From JANQOH01 sp965201155 (GTDB lineage: Bacteria > Pseudomonadota > Alphaproteobacteria > UBA7887): a DNA stretch of 64,000 nt. The notes below the pieces were generated by a model that ran no database searches, was not told the origin of the DNA, and saw only the letters and a list, made by a program, of their open reading frames with translations. A program made the translations under genes and the position numbers. Every line of letters starts with the position of its first letter. The stretch's first letter is position 1. The stretch lies in contig OZ241752.1 of NCBI GenBank assembly GCA_965201155.1, positions 434,001 to 498,000 on the forward strand. The letters run 5' to 3'. This document shows, in pieces, positions 17,705 through 25,931 of this stretch.

Positions 17705-17982
17705 CTAATGGTAATCGGTCGGGTCGACGTCGCAGGCGTCGCCTTGCTGGAACCGAAAGGTCATCCGCCAGTTGCCGGTGATGGAGATGCTCCAGTACCC
17801 CTTGAGATCGCCCCTCAAGGGATGAAGCCGGTAGCCGGGCAGGTCGAGATCCGAAGCGGCGCTGGCATCGTCAAGGTCGGCCAACGCGAGTGCGACACGA
17901 TCCGCGATGTTGGCCCCTATCCTACTCGGATCGCCCCGTTCGTACATGCGGCTCAGGCACCGATGTCAAAAGTTCGGATCAC
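17705..17982 (-). pseudogene. higB: HigB-type toxin, frameshifted near the N-terminus
   Basis: The RelE-fold HigB family is recognised by LPGYRLHPLRGDLKGYWSISI, then NWRMTFRF and the C-terminal YH. An open frame begins at an ATG at 17947 (MYERGDPSRIGANIADRVAL), but HigB proteins start about 12 residues earlier. Those residues are visible if one base is restored: GTG at 17982 gives VIRTF, and the next frame gives HRCLSRMYERGD, with a missing C after TTT. The single-base loss would remove the first strand or make a shortened toxin from the internal ATG. Confidence 0.68.
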
Positions 17983-18024
17983 CTGTCACTGTTCGTCATG
18001 ATTTTTGCCGGAAGCCCCTGCCGG

Positions 18025-18300
18025 CTACACCCGGCGTCTCGCCCCCATCGGCACGCGGCCGAGACGGACAAGCAAGCGATAGGTCCCTGACTTGTCGGCT
18101 TCCTCAGCCAGCGCCAGTACATCATGTCCCATTTCAGTGACCGAGCGAGGCACGTTTTCCAGCGGTTCGCCGCCGTTCAATCTCACTTCCAGGCACTCGC
18201 CCGCGTCCATCGTCTCCAGGGTCAGTTTGGTGCGCACGAACGTCATCGGGCACACGAGGTGCGTGATGTCGATCCGCCGGTCCGGTTCAGGCAAGGTCAT
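18025..18300 (-). CDS. TusA/SirA-family sulfur carrier
   Basis: A 91-residue TusA-like protein. The catalytic motif ITHLVCPMTFVRTKLTLE contains the active Cys-Pro, followed by LEVRLNGGEPLENVPRSVTEMGH. The ATG at 18300 (MTLPEPDRRID) fits family length; the upstream frame extension has no homology. Family members pass persulfide sulfur between partners. It is divergent from cobN with 150 bp between, so a link to cobalamin synthesis is only positional. Confidence 0.82.
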   Translation of the reverse strand: MTLPEPDRRIDITHLVCPMTFVRTKLTLETMDAGECLEVRLNGGEPLENVPRSVTEMGHDVLALAEEADKSGTYRLLVRLGRVPMGARRRV

Positions 18301-18450
18301 GCTTCCCAAACTGGAGACTGCCCGGCCTCCGGTCAAGAACCCTGCCCGCACGCACCGCCCGTTTCCCTCGCCGGACAACTGCGATAGGCTTCAGACACTC
18401 ACCCCGCCGCCTTCGCGACCCTCTCCGCACACCCCATTCCATCCCTCGCC

Positions 18451-21400
18451 ATGCATCTGCTTGCCGCAACACCCGGCACCATCCTCGACGGCTCCGAGGC
18501 CGTGGATCTGGGCCAGACCCCCGGCGATATCGTGGCGCTCAGCGCCGCCGATACCGAACTCGCGGCGATGGCCGCCGCCCATGCGGCCATCGACAGCGGC
18601 CCGTCATTGCGGCTCGCCAATCTGCTGCGCCTCGGCCATAACATGTCCGTCGATATCTATGTCGAGTCGGTGGTGGCACATGCGCGGCTGGTCATTGTGC
18701 GATTGCTCGGCGGCAGTGCCTATTGGCCTTACGGCATAGAATCCATCGCCGCCTGCTGTCGCCAGAATGGCACGCCTCTCGCCATTCTGCCCGGTGACAA
18801 CCGACCGGATCCGGAACTCGCATCCCTGTGCACGCTTCCCCCTGCCGCATGGCAGCGCTTGTGGCGGTATTGCGTGCATGGTGGAACCGCGAATTACCGC
18901 AATTTTCTCCGCTACGCAGCTCATCTGATCGGGGCGAAAACCGAGTGGCTGGAGCCGGCGCCGCTCCTGCGCGCGGGCGTCTATTCGCCTGCCGGGGCAA
19001 CCGACCTCGCGGCGCTGCGTCGCACCTGGTCGGGCCGGCCGGTCGCGACGCTGGTGTTCTACCGCGCATTGTATCAGGCCGGCCACCTGGCGCCGGTCGA
19101 CGCCCTGATCGACGCGCTGGACGCGCGCGGCCTCGACCCGCTGCCGATCTACGTCTCGAGCCTCAAGGAACCCATATCCGCCGACCTTGTACGGACCCTG
19201 TTCGCCGAGGCGCCGCCGGAGGTCATTCTCAACGCTACCGGGTTTGCCGTCTCGCGTCCCGGCGCTGCGAGCGCCGAGACTCCCTTCGATGAAACCGGTG
19301 CGCCGGTGCTGCAAGTAGTATTCGCCAGTGGCTCGCAATCCGCCTGGAGCGACGGACTAAACGGACTCTCCGCCCGTGACATTGCGATGAATGTCGCCCT
19401 GCCGGAAGTGGATGGGCGCATCTTCACACGCGCCGTCGCCTTCAAGACCGAAACCGCGCGCGACCCACGCACCCAGTGCCCGATCATCAGCACCGAGCCA
19501 CGCGCCGATCGCATCTCCTTCACTGCCGACCTTGCCGCCGCCTGGGTTCGCCTGCGCCGCACCCCGGCAGCGCAGAGACGCATTGCCATCGTGCTCGCAA
19601 ACTATCCCAGACGCGACGGGCGCGTCGGTAACGGAGTCGGCCTTGACACTCCCGCCGGCGCCCTCGAAGCGCTGCGTGCCCTGGCGGCGGCGGGATACAC
19701 GGTCGGTGAACTACCCGGCGACGGGGACGCATTGATCCGGCAGATGATCGCTGGGCGCCGCGCCGTCCGCTATCCCCTGGCCGAATATTGCAGCGCCTGG
19801 CACGAACTGCCCGATGACGTCCGCAGTGCCGTAACCGCGCGCTGGGGTCCGCCGGAGGACGACCCTTCGGCCGAGAACGGCGCATTCATGCTGCCGGTCA
19901 TGCATTGCGGCAATATTGTCCTGGCCGTTCAACCCTCCCGCGGCTACGACATCGATCCTGCGGCGTCCTATCACGACCCCGACCTCGTGCCGCCGCATGG
20001 CTATCTCGCATTCTACATGTGGCTGCGCGAGACATTCGGCGCACACGCAGTCGTGCATTTCGGCAAGCATGGCAATCTCGAATGGCTGCCGGGCAAGTCC
20101 ATCGCCCTGTCCCGGGAGTGCTTCCCGGAGGCGGCTTTTGGCGCCCTCCCCCATCTGTATCCCTTCATCGTCAATGATCCGGGTGAAGGCAGCCAGGCAA
20201 AACGCCGTGCCGCGGCCGTCATAATCGACCATTTGACGCCGCCCATGACACGCGCCGAAAGCTACGGTCCGCTGGCCGAACTCGAACGCCTTGTCGACGA
20301 ATATTACGAAGCCGCCGGAGTCGATCCGCGCCGCCTTGAAATATTGCGAACCGAAATCCTCGAACTTTCCCAGCGCACCGGACTGGACCGCGATTGCGGC
20401 ATAACTGCCCGCGACACCAATGCCGAGGCGCTTGCGCGCATCGACAATTACCTGTGTGAACTCAAGGAGATGCAGATTCGCGACGGCCTCCATATCTTCG
20501 GTGTTCCGCCGCGCGGCGAACAGCGCACCGACCTCCTGGCTGCGTTGGTGCGGCTGCCGCGCGGCTCCGGCGCCGCCCTGCCGCGCGCCATAGCCGTCGA
20601 CCTCGCGCTCGGAGATTTCGATCCGCTGGATTGTGACATGGGCGCCCCGTGGCCGGGCCCACGCCCGGCCGGCCTCGCCGCCGTGAGCAGCGACCTCTGG
20701 CGCACCTGCGGCGACACGGTGGAGCGCATCGAATTGCTGACCCGAAATCTGATCGACGAGCGCTGCCCGGCGCCCGGTCCGGCATCGACTGCGGTGCTGG
20801 ACGAAATCCACACCCGGCTCGGCCCCGCGCTCGACCGCTGCGGTGAAACGGAAATCGCCGGTCTTCTCGCAGGGCTGGACGGACGGTTCGTCGCGCCTGG
20901 ACCTTCCGGCGCACCGACGCGCGGTCGCCCGGATGTGCTGCCCACCGGACGAAATTTCTATTCCGTGGATACGCGCACTGTCCCCACACCAGCCGCATGG
21001 CAGTTGGGCTGGAAGTCGGCGGAACTCATGCTCGCCCGCTATCGGCAGGAACAGGGTCGCTGGCCGACCATGCTCGCCGTCAGCGCCTGGGGAACATCGA
21101 ACATGCGCACCGGCGGCGACGACATCGCCCAGGCTCTCGCACTGCTCGGCGTGCGCCCGCAATGGGAAAATGCGTCACGGCGTGTCACAGGCTTTGAAAT
21201 CCTGCCGCTTTCGCTGCTCGACCGCCCGCGCGTCGACATCGTGTTTCGCGTTTCCGGTTTTTTTCGCGACGCTTTTCCGGCCCAGATCGATCTTCTCGAC
21301 TCGGCGGTACGCGCGGTTTCAGCGCTCGATGAACCTGCTGCCGCCAATCCGCTGGCGGCGCGGGTGCGCACGGAAATCGCTTCCGCGCCCGATCCGGAGG

Positions 21401-22125
21401 CGGCGCGCCGGCGCGCCGGCTACCGCGTATTTGGCTCCAAACCCGGCGCCTATGGCGCGGGACTCCAGGCCCTCATCGACGAAAAAGGCTGGGAGAGCGA
21501 TGCTGATCTGGCGCGCGCCTATCTCGCCTGGGGCGGCTACGCCTATGGCGCCGGCGCTGAGGGCGTGGCTGCCCACGGCCTGTTCGCCACACGCCTCGGA
21601 GCCGTCGAAGCCATCGCGCAAAACCAGGACAACCGCGAACACGACCTGCTGGATTCCGACGACTACTACCAGTTCGAAGGCGGTATGGCCGCTGCTGTGC
21701 GCCATGTCTCCGGACGCGCGCCCACTGTGTATCACAACGACCATTCGCGCCCGGAACGTCCGCTCGTCCGCAGTCTGGAAGAAGAGATCGGGCGCGTCGT
21801 CCGCGCCCGTGTGGTCAACCCGAAATGGATCGCCGGCGTCATGCGCCACGGCTACAAGGGTGCATTCGAAATCGCCGCGACGGTCGACTATCTGTTCGCG
21901 TTTGCCGCTACAGCGCACGCCGTGGCGGACCACCATTTCGACGCCGTATATGAAGCCTATGTAGAAGACGACGCGGTGCAGGACTTCATGCGCCGTTGCA
22001 ACCCCAGCGCGGCGCGGGAAATCGCGGCGCGCCTTCTGGAGGCGCAGACGAGGGGCCTCTGGCAGCCCCGTGCCAACAGCGCCGCCAGACGCCTCGCCGC
22101 CCTCGCCGCCGAAGCGCCGAAATAA
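18451..22125 (+). CDS. cobN: Cobaltochelatase subunit CobN
   Basis: Large ATP-dependent chelatase subunit (1224 aa; CobN proteins are usually 1250-1290) that inserts cobalt into hydrogenobyrinic acid a,c-diamide together with CobS and CobT. Characteristic blocks: RAVRYPLAEYCSAWHELPDDV, VHFGKHGNLEWLPGK, LYPFIVNDPGEGSQAKRRA, LPTGRNFYSVDTRTVPT, AVSAWGTSNMRTGGDD and the C-terminal VYHNDHSRPERPLVRSLEEEIGRVVRARVVNP. No CobS or CobT is in the window. It is first in the plus-strand cobalamin run. Confidence 0.95.
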   Translation: MHLLAATPGTILDGSEAVDLGQTPGDIVALSAADTELAAMAAAHAAIDSGPSLRLANLLRLGHNMSVDIYVESVVAHARLVIVRLLGGSAYWPYGIESIAACCRQNGTPLAILPGDNRPDPELASLCTLPPAAWQRLWRYCVHGGTANYRNFLRYAAHLIGAKTEWLEPAPLLRAGVYSPAGATDLAALRRTWSGRPVATLVFYRALYQAGHLAPVDALIDALDARGLDPLPIYVSSLKEPISADLVRTLFAEAPPEVILNATGFAVSRPGAASAETPFDETGAPVLQVVFASGSQSAWSDGLNGLSARDIAMNVALPEVDGRIFTRAVAFKTETARDPRTQCPIISTEPRADRISFTADLAAAWVRLRRTPAAQRRIAIVLANYPRRDGRVGNGVGLDTPAGALEALRALAAAGYTVGELPGDGDALIRQMIAGRRAVRYPLAEYCSAWHELPDDVRSAVTARWGPPEDDPSAENGAFMLPVMHCGNIVLAVQPSRGYDIDPAASYHDPDLVPPHGYLAFYMWLRETFGAHAVVHFGKHGNLEWLPGKSIALSRECFPEAAFGALPHLYPFIVNDPGEGSQAKRRAAAVIIDHLTPPMTRAESYGPLAELERLVDEYYEAAGVDPRRLEILRTEILELSQRTGLDRDCGITARDTNAEALARIDNYLCELKEMQIRDGLHIFGVPPRGEQRTDLLAALVRLPRGSGAALPRAIAVDLALGDFDPLDCDMGAPWPGPRPAGLAAVSSDLWRTCGDTVERIELLTRNLIDERCPAPGPASTAVLDEIHTRLGPALDRCGETEIAGLLAGLDGRFVAPGPSGAPTRGRPDVLPTGRNFYSVDTRTVPTPAAWQLGWKSAELMLARYRQEQGRWPTMLAVSAWGTSNMRTGGDDIAQALALLGVRPQWENASRRVTGFEILPLSLLDRPRVDIVFRVSGFFRDAFPAQIDLLDSAVRAVSALDEPAAANPLAARVRTEIASAPDPEAARRRAGYRVFGSKPGAYGAGLQALIDEKGWESDADLARAYLAWGGYAYGAGAEGVAAHGLFATRLGAVEAIAQNQDNREHDLLDSDDYYQFEGGMAAAVRHVSGRAPTVYHNDHSRPERPLVRSLEEEIGRVVRARVVNPKWIAGVMRHGYKGAFEIAATVDYLFAFAATAHAVADHHFDAVYEAYVEDDAVQDFMRRCNPSAAREIAARLLEAQTRGLWQPRANSAARRLAALAAEAPK

Positions 22126-22593
22126 TTACGGCGCCAGCGGCAAGCGGCGAAGAATCTCCTGCTGAACCGACTTCATGTCTTTAATATCCGCTCTCATATC
22201 CACGATATCCGCCCTCATATCCACAATATCTGTCTTCATGACCTCGATATCTGTCTTCATGACCTCGATGTCTGTCTTCACGACCTTGATGTCGCGCTCA
22301 ATGGAAGTCAGCCGTGCATTGGTCTGCGTCTGGACCATTTCGATTGCTGTCAGATGCCGCCCATGATCAACCGTAACTGCTGCAACCCACCCGAGAAGCG
22401 CCAGATGCGCCGCAAACGCCCCGGCAAAGACGATCCGCCACTCCGGCGTCATTCGACCCGCAGTCCGGTCTCCGATTGCCGCCGCGATCATATCTGCCAA
22501 CCTGCGGTCCAGCCCACCCGATTCCAGTTCGCGCGCAAGCGCGATTGAACTGTTCATCACCACGTCCCCATGATACGCAGAGTGCTCACTCAT
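22126..22593 (-). CDS. Small membrane coiled-coil protein with heptad tandem repeat
   Basis: Unrecognised 155-residue protein (ATG at 22593; a shorter start at 22557 is possible). An N-terminal helical part contains one membrane segment (IVFAGAFAAHLALLGWVAAVTV), followed by a coiled coil built from near-identical heptads: KVVKTDI, EVMKTDI twice, VDMRADI twice, KDMKSVQ. At DNA level this is a 21-bp tandem repeat. The topology (one span plus long coiled coil) resembles small membrane-anchored scaffold proteins. It lies antisense between cobN and cobO with no evident pathway link. Confidence 0.6.
   Translation of the reverse strand: MSEHSAYHGDVVMNSSIALARELESGGLDRRLADMIAAAIGDRTAGRMTPEWRIVFAGAFAAHLALLGWVAAVTVDHGRHLTAIEMVQTQTNARLTSIERDIKVVKTDIEVMKTDIEVMKTDIVDMRADIVDMRADIKDMKSVQQEILRRLPLAP
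22174..22290. repeat. 21-bp tandem repeat (about 5 units)
   Basis: Successive variants of GACCTCGATATCTGTCTTCAT and CACGATATCCGCCCTCATAT, each 21 bp, encode the heptads of the coiled-coil protein on the minus strand. Two units (EVMKTDI) are nearly identical in DNA, suggesting recent slippage or duplication. Confidence 0.75.
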
Positions 22594-22706
22594 GCATACG
22601 TCTTGCCCGTCAACGCAATCATACCAGAAGACAGATGCTCCGTCATCGCAAAATCCCCCGCCCGCCACCGCTGATGACGCCCGATCAGCGAACTGCACAA
22701 GGGGTC

Positions 22707-22735
22707 TTGCGCGAAGCACAATATTCTGCTATTGT
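22707..22735 (+). promoter_or_regulatory. Predicted promoter upstream of cobO, overlapping an SOS-like box
   Basis: TTGCGC (-35), 17 bp, then extended -10 TGC-TATTGT. The -10 overlaps ATTC-N7-GTTC (22723-22737), one mismatch from the alphaproteobacterial LexA consensus GTTC-N7-GTTC. The same arrangement recurs near 59.05 kb. LexA control is inferred only from this pattern. Confidence 0.5.
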
Positions 22736-22783
22736 TCCCTATTGTCCGAGCATCTGTCCGCGTTCGCGGCGGGCGTAGCACAA

Positions 22784-22846
22784 ATGCCCCCAAATCCCGA
22801 CAAATCCCACTTTGCGCGCGAATCTCTCGCTATTCCCGCAACATAA
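22784..22846 (+). CDS. Possible 20-codon leader peptide before cobO
   Basis: A short frame (MPPNPDKSHFARESLAIPAT) whose TAA is followed at once by the first ATG of cobO. The core NPxKSHFAxE recurs downstream of the matching promoter at 58.9 kb. It could be a coupled leader peptide, or the conservation could be of DNA or RNA only. No ribosome site is clear. Confidence 0.3.
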   Translation: MPPNPDKSHFARESLAIPAT

Positions 22847-23485
22847 ATGATGAATTCTTGCATGAACCAAGACAGCATCAACGCCCGCGCCAATGAAAAA
22901 GCACGCCGCAAGAAAGCGGCGCGCGACAAGATACTCGCAACAAAAACCATCGAAAAAGGCTTGTTGATCGTGCATACGGGCAAGGGCAAGGGCAAATCCA
23001 CCGCCGCATTCGGCTTGGCCGCCCGCGCCATCGGCAATGGTATGCGCATCGGCATCGTCCAGTTCGTCAAGGGAAAATGGCGCACCGGCGAACGGGCCGT
23101 GCTCGAACACTTCCCCGACCAGGTGACAATCCGCACCATGGGCGAGGGCTTTACCTGGGAAACGCAGGACCGCGCCCGCGATATTCGTGCCGCCGAAGCC
23201 GCCTGGGCAGCATCGCAGGAAATGCTGAAGGCGAGCCGCGGCCCCGACCCCGCCTACGATATGGTAATCCTCGATGAACTGAACATCGTGCTGCGCTACG
23301 ACTATCTGCCCCTTGATGACGTGGTGTCCACCCTGCAGGCGCGCCCGCCGCAACTTCATGTCGTCGTTACCGGACGCAATGCGAAAGACACCTTGGTGGA
23401 TGCCGCCGATCTTGTCACTGAAATGACCATGATCAAGCATCCGTTCCGCGCCGGCGTGAAGGCTCAGAAAGGGATCGAGTTCTGA
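22847..23485 (+). CDS. cobO: Cob(I)yrinic acid a,c-diamide adenosyltransferase
   Basis: CobO/BtuR-type adenosyltransferase (212 aa from this ATG; 207 from the ATG at 22862) that attaches the 5'-deoxyadenosyl ligand. P-loop HTGKGKGKSTAAFGLAARA at about residues 42-60; IVQFVKGKWRTGE; Walker-B-like YDMVILDELN; VVVTGRNAKDTLVDAADLVTEM; ends GVKAQKGIEF, the usual terminus. The start is uncertain because neither ATG has a strong ribosome site. cobQ follows after 11 nt. Confidence 0.93.
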   Translation: MMNSCMNQDSINARANEKARRKKAARDKILATKTIEKGLLIVHTGKGKGKSTAAFGLAARAIGNGMRIGIVQFVKGKWRTGERAVLEHFPDQVTIRTMGEGFTWETQDRARDIRAAEAAWAASQEMLKASRGPDPAYDMVILDELNIVLRYDYLPLDDVVSTLQARPPQLHVVVTGRNAKDTLVDAADLVTEMTMIKHPFRAGVKAQKGIEF

Positions 23486-23496
23486 CCGCGGCCCTC

Positions 23497-24954
23497 ATGC
23501 TGCAAGGTACAGGGTCCGACGTCGGCAAGTCACTGCTCGCAGCCGGCCTGTGCCGCGCTGCAGTCCACCGCGGTATCCGAGTCCGGCCGTTCAAGCCGCA
23601 AAACATGTCGAACAACGCCGCCGTCACCAAGGATGGCGGCGAAATCGGCCGTGCTCAGGCGCTGCAGGCGCGAGCATGCGGCGTCGCCCCTACCTGCGAC
23701 ATGAACCCCGTCCTGCTCAAGCCCCAGTCTGAAATCGGCGCACAACTGGTCGTTCACGGAGAGGTGCGCGGCAATGCCCGGGCGCGGGACTATCAGACCA
23801 TGAAACCGCGCCTGCTCGACGCCGTGATGGAGAGCTTCACGCGCCTCTGCGCTTCCGCCGACCTTGTGATCATCGAGGGCGCCGGCAGCGCTGCCGAGAT
23901 CAATCTGCGCCCGGGCGACATTGCCAATATGGGCTTCGCCCGAGCCGCCCGCGTGCCGGTGGCTCTGGTCGGCGATATCGACCGCGGCGGAGTTATCGCG
24001 CAACTCGTCGGCACATGGACACTGCTGGACGCCAACGACCGGGCACAGCTCGCCGGAACCATCGTCAACAAGTTTCGCGGCGATATCCGCCTGTTCGACT
24101 CCGGCCTCGCAGCAATCGCGGAACATACCGGCCTGCCCGGTTTCGGCGTCATTCCCTGGTTTGCGCGCGCCCATCAACTTCCAGCCGAAGACGCGATGAC
24201 AATCACCGCTCCCGACGCAGCGGCGCCTGCTCCCGGCGCCGGGAAAATCCGCGTTGCAGTACCCGTGCTGCCCCGCATCGCCAATTTCGACGACCTGGAC
24301 CCCCTCAAGGCCGAACCTGATGTGGAGGTTGTGATGGCGCGGAGCGGTGCTGCCTTGCCCGGCGATGCGGACCTGGTGATCCTGCCGGGCTCCAAGTCCA
24401 CGCTGGCCGACCTTGCAGCCTTGCGCGCCAATGGCTGGGACATCGACATCCTGGCGCATAAGCGCCGCGGCGGCGCGGTACTCGGCCTGTGCGGCGGTTA
24501 CCAGATGCTTGGATGCATTATCTCCGACCCGCACGGAATCGAAGGCCCCGCCGGATGCGTGAAAGGACTGGCCTTGCTGCCGTGCGAAACCCGCCTGTCC
24601 GGCAGCAAGACCTTGCGCGCGGCAAGCGGCACGGAACGGATGACGGGCGAACAAGTGCACGGATATCGGATGCATATGGGAAAAACCACCGGCGCCGACC
24701 GCCCCATGCTCGACCTCGATGACGGCGCCGACGGCGCCGTATCACCCGATGGGCTGGTATATGGCTGCTACTTGCACGGTCTGTTCGCATCAGACCGCTT
24801 CCGCCACGTCTTTCTCGGCCGCCTGCGGCAGCGGGCGCCAACCAGCGTCGCCTACGACACTGGAATCGAAGAAACCCTGGACGCCCTCGCTGAACATATG
24901 GAAGCGCATCTCGCCATGGACCGCCTGCTTGAAATCGCCCATGACCACCGCTGA
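23497..24954 (+). CDS. cobQ: Cobyric acid synthase
   Basis: Glutamine-dependent amidotransferase (485 aa) that amidates adenosylcobyrinic acid a,c-diamide at b, d, e and g. The N-terminal P-loop-like domain has GTGSDVGKSLLAAGLCR, KPQNMSNNAAVT and IIEGAGSAAEINLR. The C-terminal class I glutaminase has VLGLCGGYQMLG (nucleophile Cys) and GCYLHGLF (His). It is tightly linked to cobO. The last 55 codons overlap the antisense end of cbiB. Confidence 0.95.
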   Translation: MLQGTGSDVGKSLLAAGLCRAAVHRGIRVRPFKPQNMSNNAAVTKDGGEIGRAQALQARACGVAPTCDMNPVLLKPQSEIGAQLVVHGEVRGNARARDYQTMKPRLLDAVMESFTRLCASADLVIIEGAGSAAEINLRPGDIANMGFARAARVPVALVGDIDRGGVIAQLVGTWTLLDANDRAQLAGTIVNKFRGDIRLFDSGLAAIAEHTGLPGFGVIPWFARAHQLPAEDAMTITAPDAAAPAPGAGKIRVAVPVLPRIANFDDLDPLKAEPDVEVVMARSGAALPGDADLVILPGSKSTLADLAALRANGWDIDILAHKRRGGAVLGLCGGYQMLGCIISDPHGIEGPAGCVKGLALLPCETRLSGSKTLRAASGTERMTGEQVHGYRMHMGKTTGADRPMLDLDDGADGAVSPDGLVYGCYLHGLFASDRFRHVFLGRLRQRAPTSVAYDTGIEETLDALAEHMEAHLAMDRLLEIAHDHR

Positions 24955-25899
24955 AGCCGCCAGCAGCAGCGCAATGGCGATAGCCGCGCGGCGCAGCATG
25001 CGCACGGCGGCGCGAACATCATCGGCGGTCGCCGCACGGCGCCCGTCACCCAGCCACGGATCGGACACCACGACACCGCCATATCGCCGGGGACCCGCGA
25101 GCGCCAGCCCCAGCGCACCGGCCAGCGCTGCTTCCGGCCAGCCCGCATTGGGCGACCGATGCCTCGCCGCATGCCGCAGCATGACCCGCCAGGCATCGCG
25201 CCGCATCGAGACGATGCAGAGCAACCCTCCTGTCAGCCGAGCAGGAATCCAGTTCGCCGCATCGTCGAGACGGGCGGCGAAACGCCCGAATGCCTCGTGT
25301 CGCGGGGTTCGATGGCCAATCATGCTATCCAGCGTGTTGACCGCCTTGTACGCAGCAAGCCCCGGCAGCCCCAGCACGGCAAACCAGAACAGGGGCGCGA
25401 CCACTCCGTCACTCAGATTCTCCCCTGCCGACTCGGTAGCGGCGCGCGCCACGCCGAACGCGTCGAGACTTTGCAAGTCGCGCCCGACAATATGGCGAAC
25501 TCGCGCCCGCGCCTGTTCGATGCCCTCATCCAGACCCAGCGCCACCGCTGCAACAGCATCATGCAGGCCGCGCCACGCAATCAGCGTGCTCGCGGCTGCG
25601 GCCTCGACAAGCCCGCCGCCGGGAAACACCTGCAGGCCCCGTTCCACCAGCCATCCGACCAGCCCCGCCGCCAAGACAAGACTCACCGTTACAACTGCTC
25701 CGCGGGCGGCGCGCGCTGTCCCGCAGCGATTGAACCGCTGGTCGAGAAAGCTCACAACATTGCCGAACGCTGCGACAGGATGGGGAATGACACGGTATAA
25801 TCGCGGCGGATCCCCGACCGCAGCATCAATCAGAAAAGCGAGCAATATGACCGGCAAGTCCACACGACGAACATGCGCAGCCACTGGCTGCGGCGTCAA
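24790..25899 (-). CDS. cbiB: Adenosylcobinamide-phosphate synthase (CbiB/CobD)
   Basis: Integral membrane enzyme that joins aminopropanol (or its phosphate) to adenosylcobyric acid. FLIDAAVGDPPRLYRVIPHPVAAFG at the N-terminus, SLDAFGVARAATESAGENLSDGVVAPLFWF and AAYKAVNTLDSMIGHRT are diagnostic. The 369-residue frame is about 50 residues longer than usual: after the last membrane segment (AAIAIALLLAASAVVMGD) it continues as the antisense translation of cobQ. Start is uncertain: TTG at 25899 with GGAAG upstream, or GTG at 25863. Confidence 0.9.
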   Translation of the reverse strand: MTPQPVAAHVRRVDLPVILLAFLIDAAVGDPPRLYRVIPHPVAAFGNVVSFLDQRFNRCGTARAARGAVVTVSLVLAAGLVGWLVERGLQVFPGGGLVEAAAASTLIAWRGLHDAVAAVALGLDEGIEQARARVRHIVGRDLQSLDAFGVARAATESAGENLSDGVVAPLFWFAVLGLPGLAAYKAVNTLDSMIGHRTPRHEAFGRFAARLDDAANWIPARLTGGLLCIVSMRRDAWRVMLRHAARHRSPNAGWPEAALAGALGLALAGPRRYGGVVVSDPWLGDGRRAATADDVRAAVRMLRRAAIAIALLLAASAVVMGDFKQAVHGEMRFHMFSEGVQGFFDSSVVGDAGWRPLPQAAEKDVAEAV

Positions 25900-25931
25900 T
25901 CTGATGCTTCCACGAGGGGTGTGAACACGCC

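Noticed and set aside
18301..18450. A cobalamin riboswitch before cobN or tusA
   Set aside because: No B12-box-like sequence was recognised here, nor upstream of cobO or cbiB; absence by eye is not proof.
19711..21162. Long antisense ORF (483 codons) inside cobN
   Set aside because: It is the complement-strand shadow of a strongly coding GC-rich gene, with low-complexity Arg/Ala composition and no domain.
22174..22290. The repeats near 22.2 kb as a CRISPR array
   Set aside because: They are contiguous 21-bp units with no spacers and encode coiled-coil heptads in an open frame.
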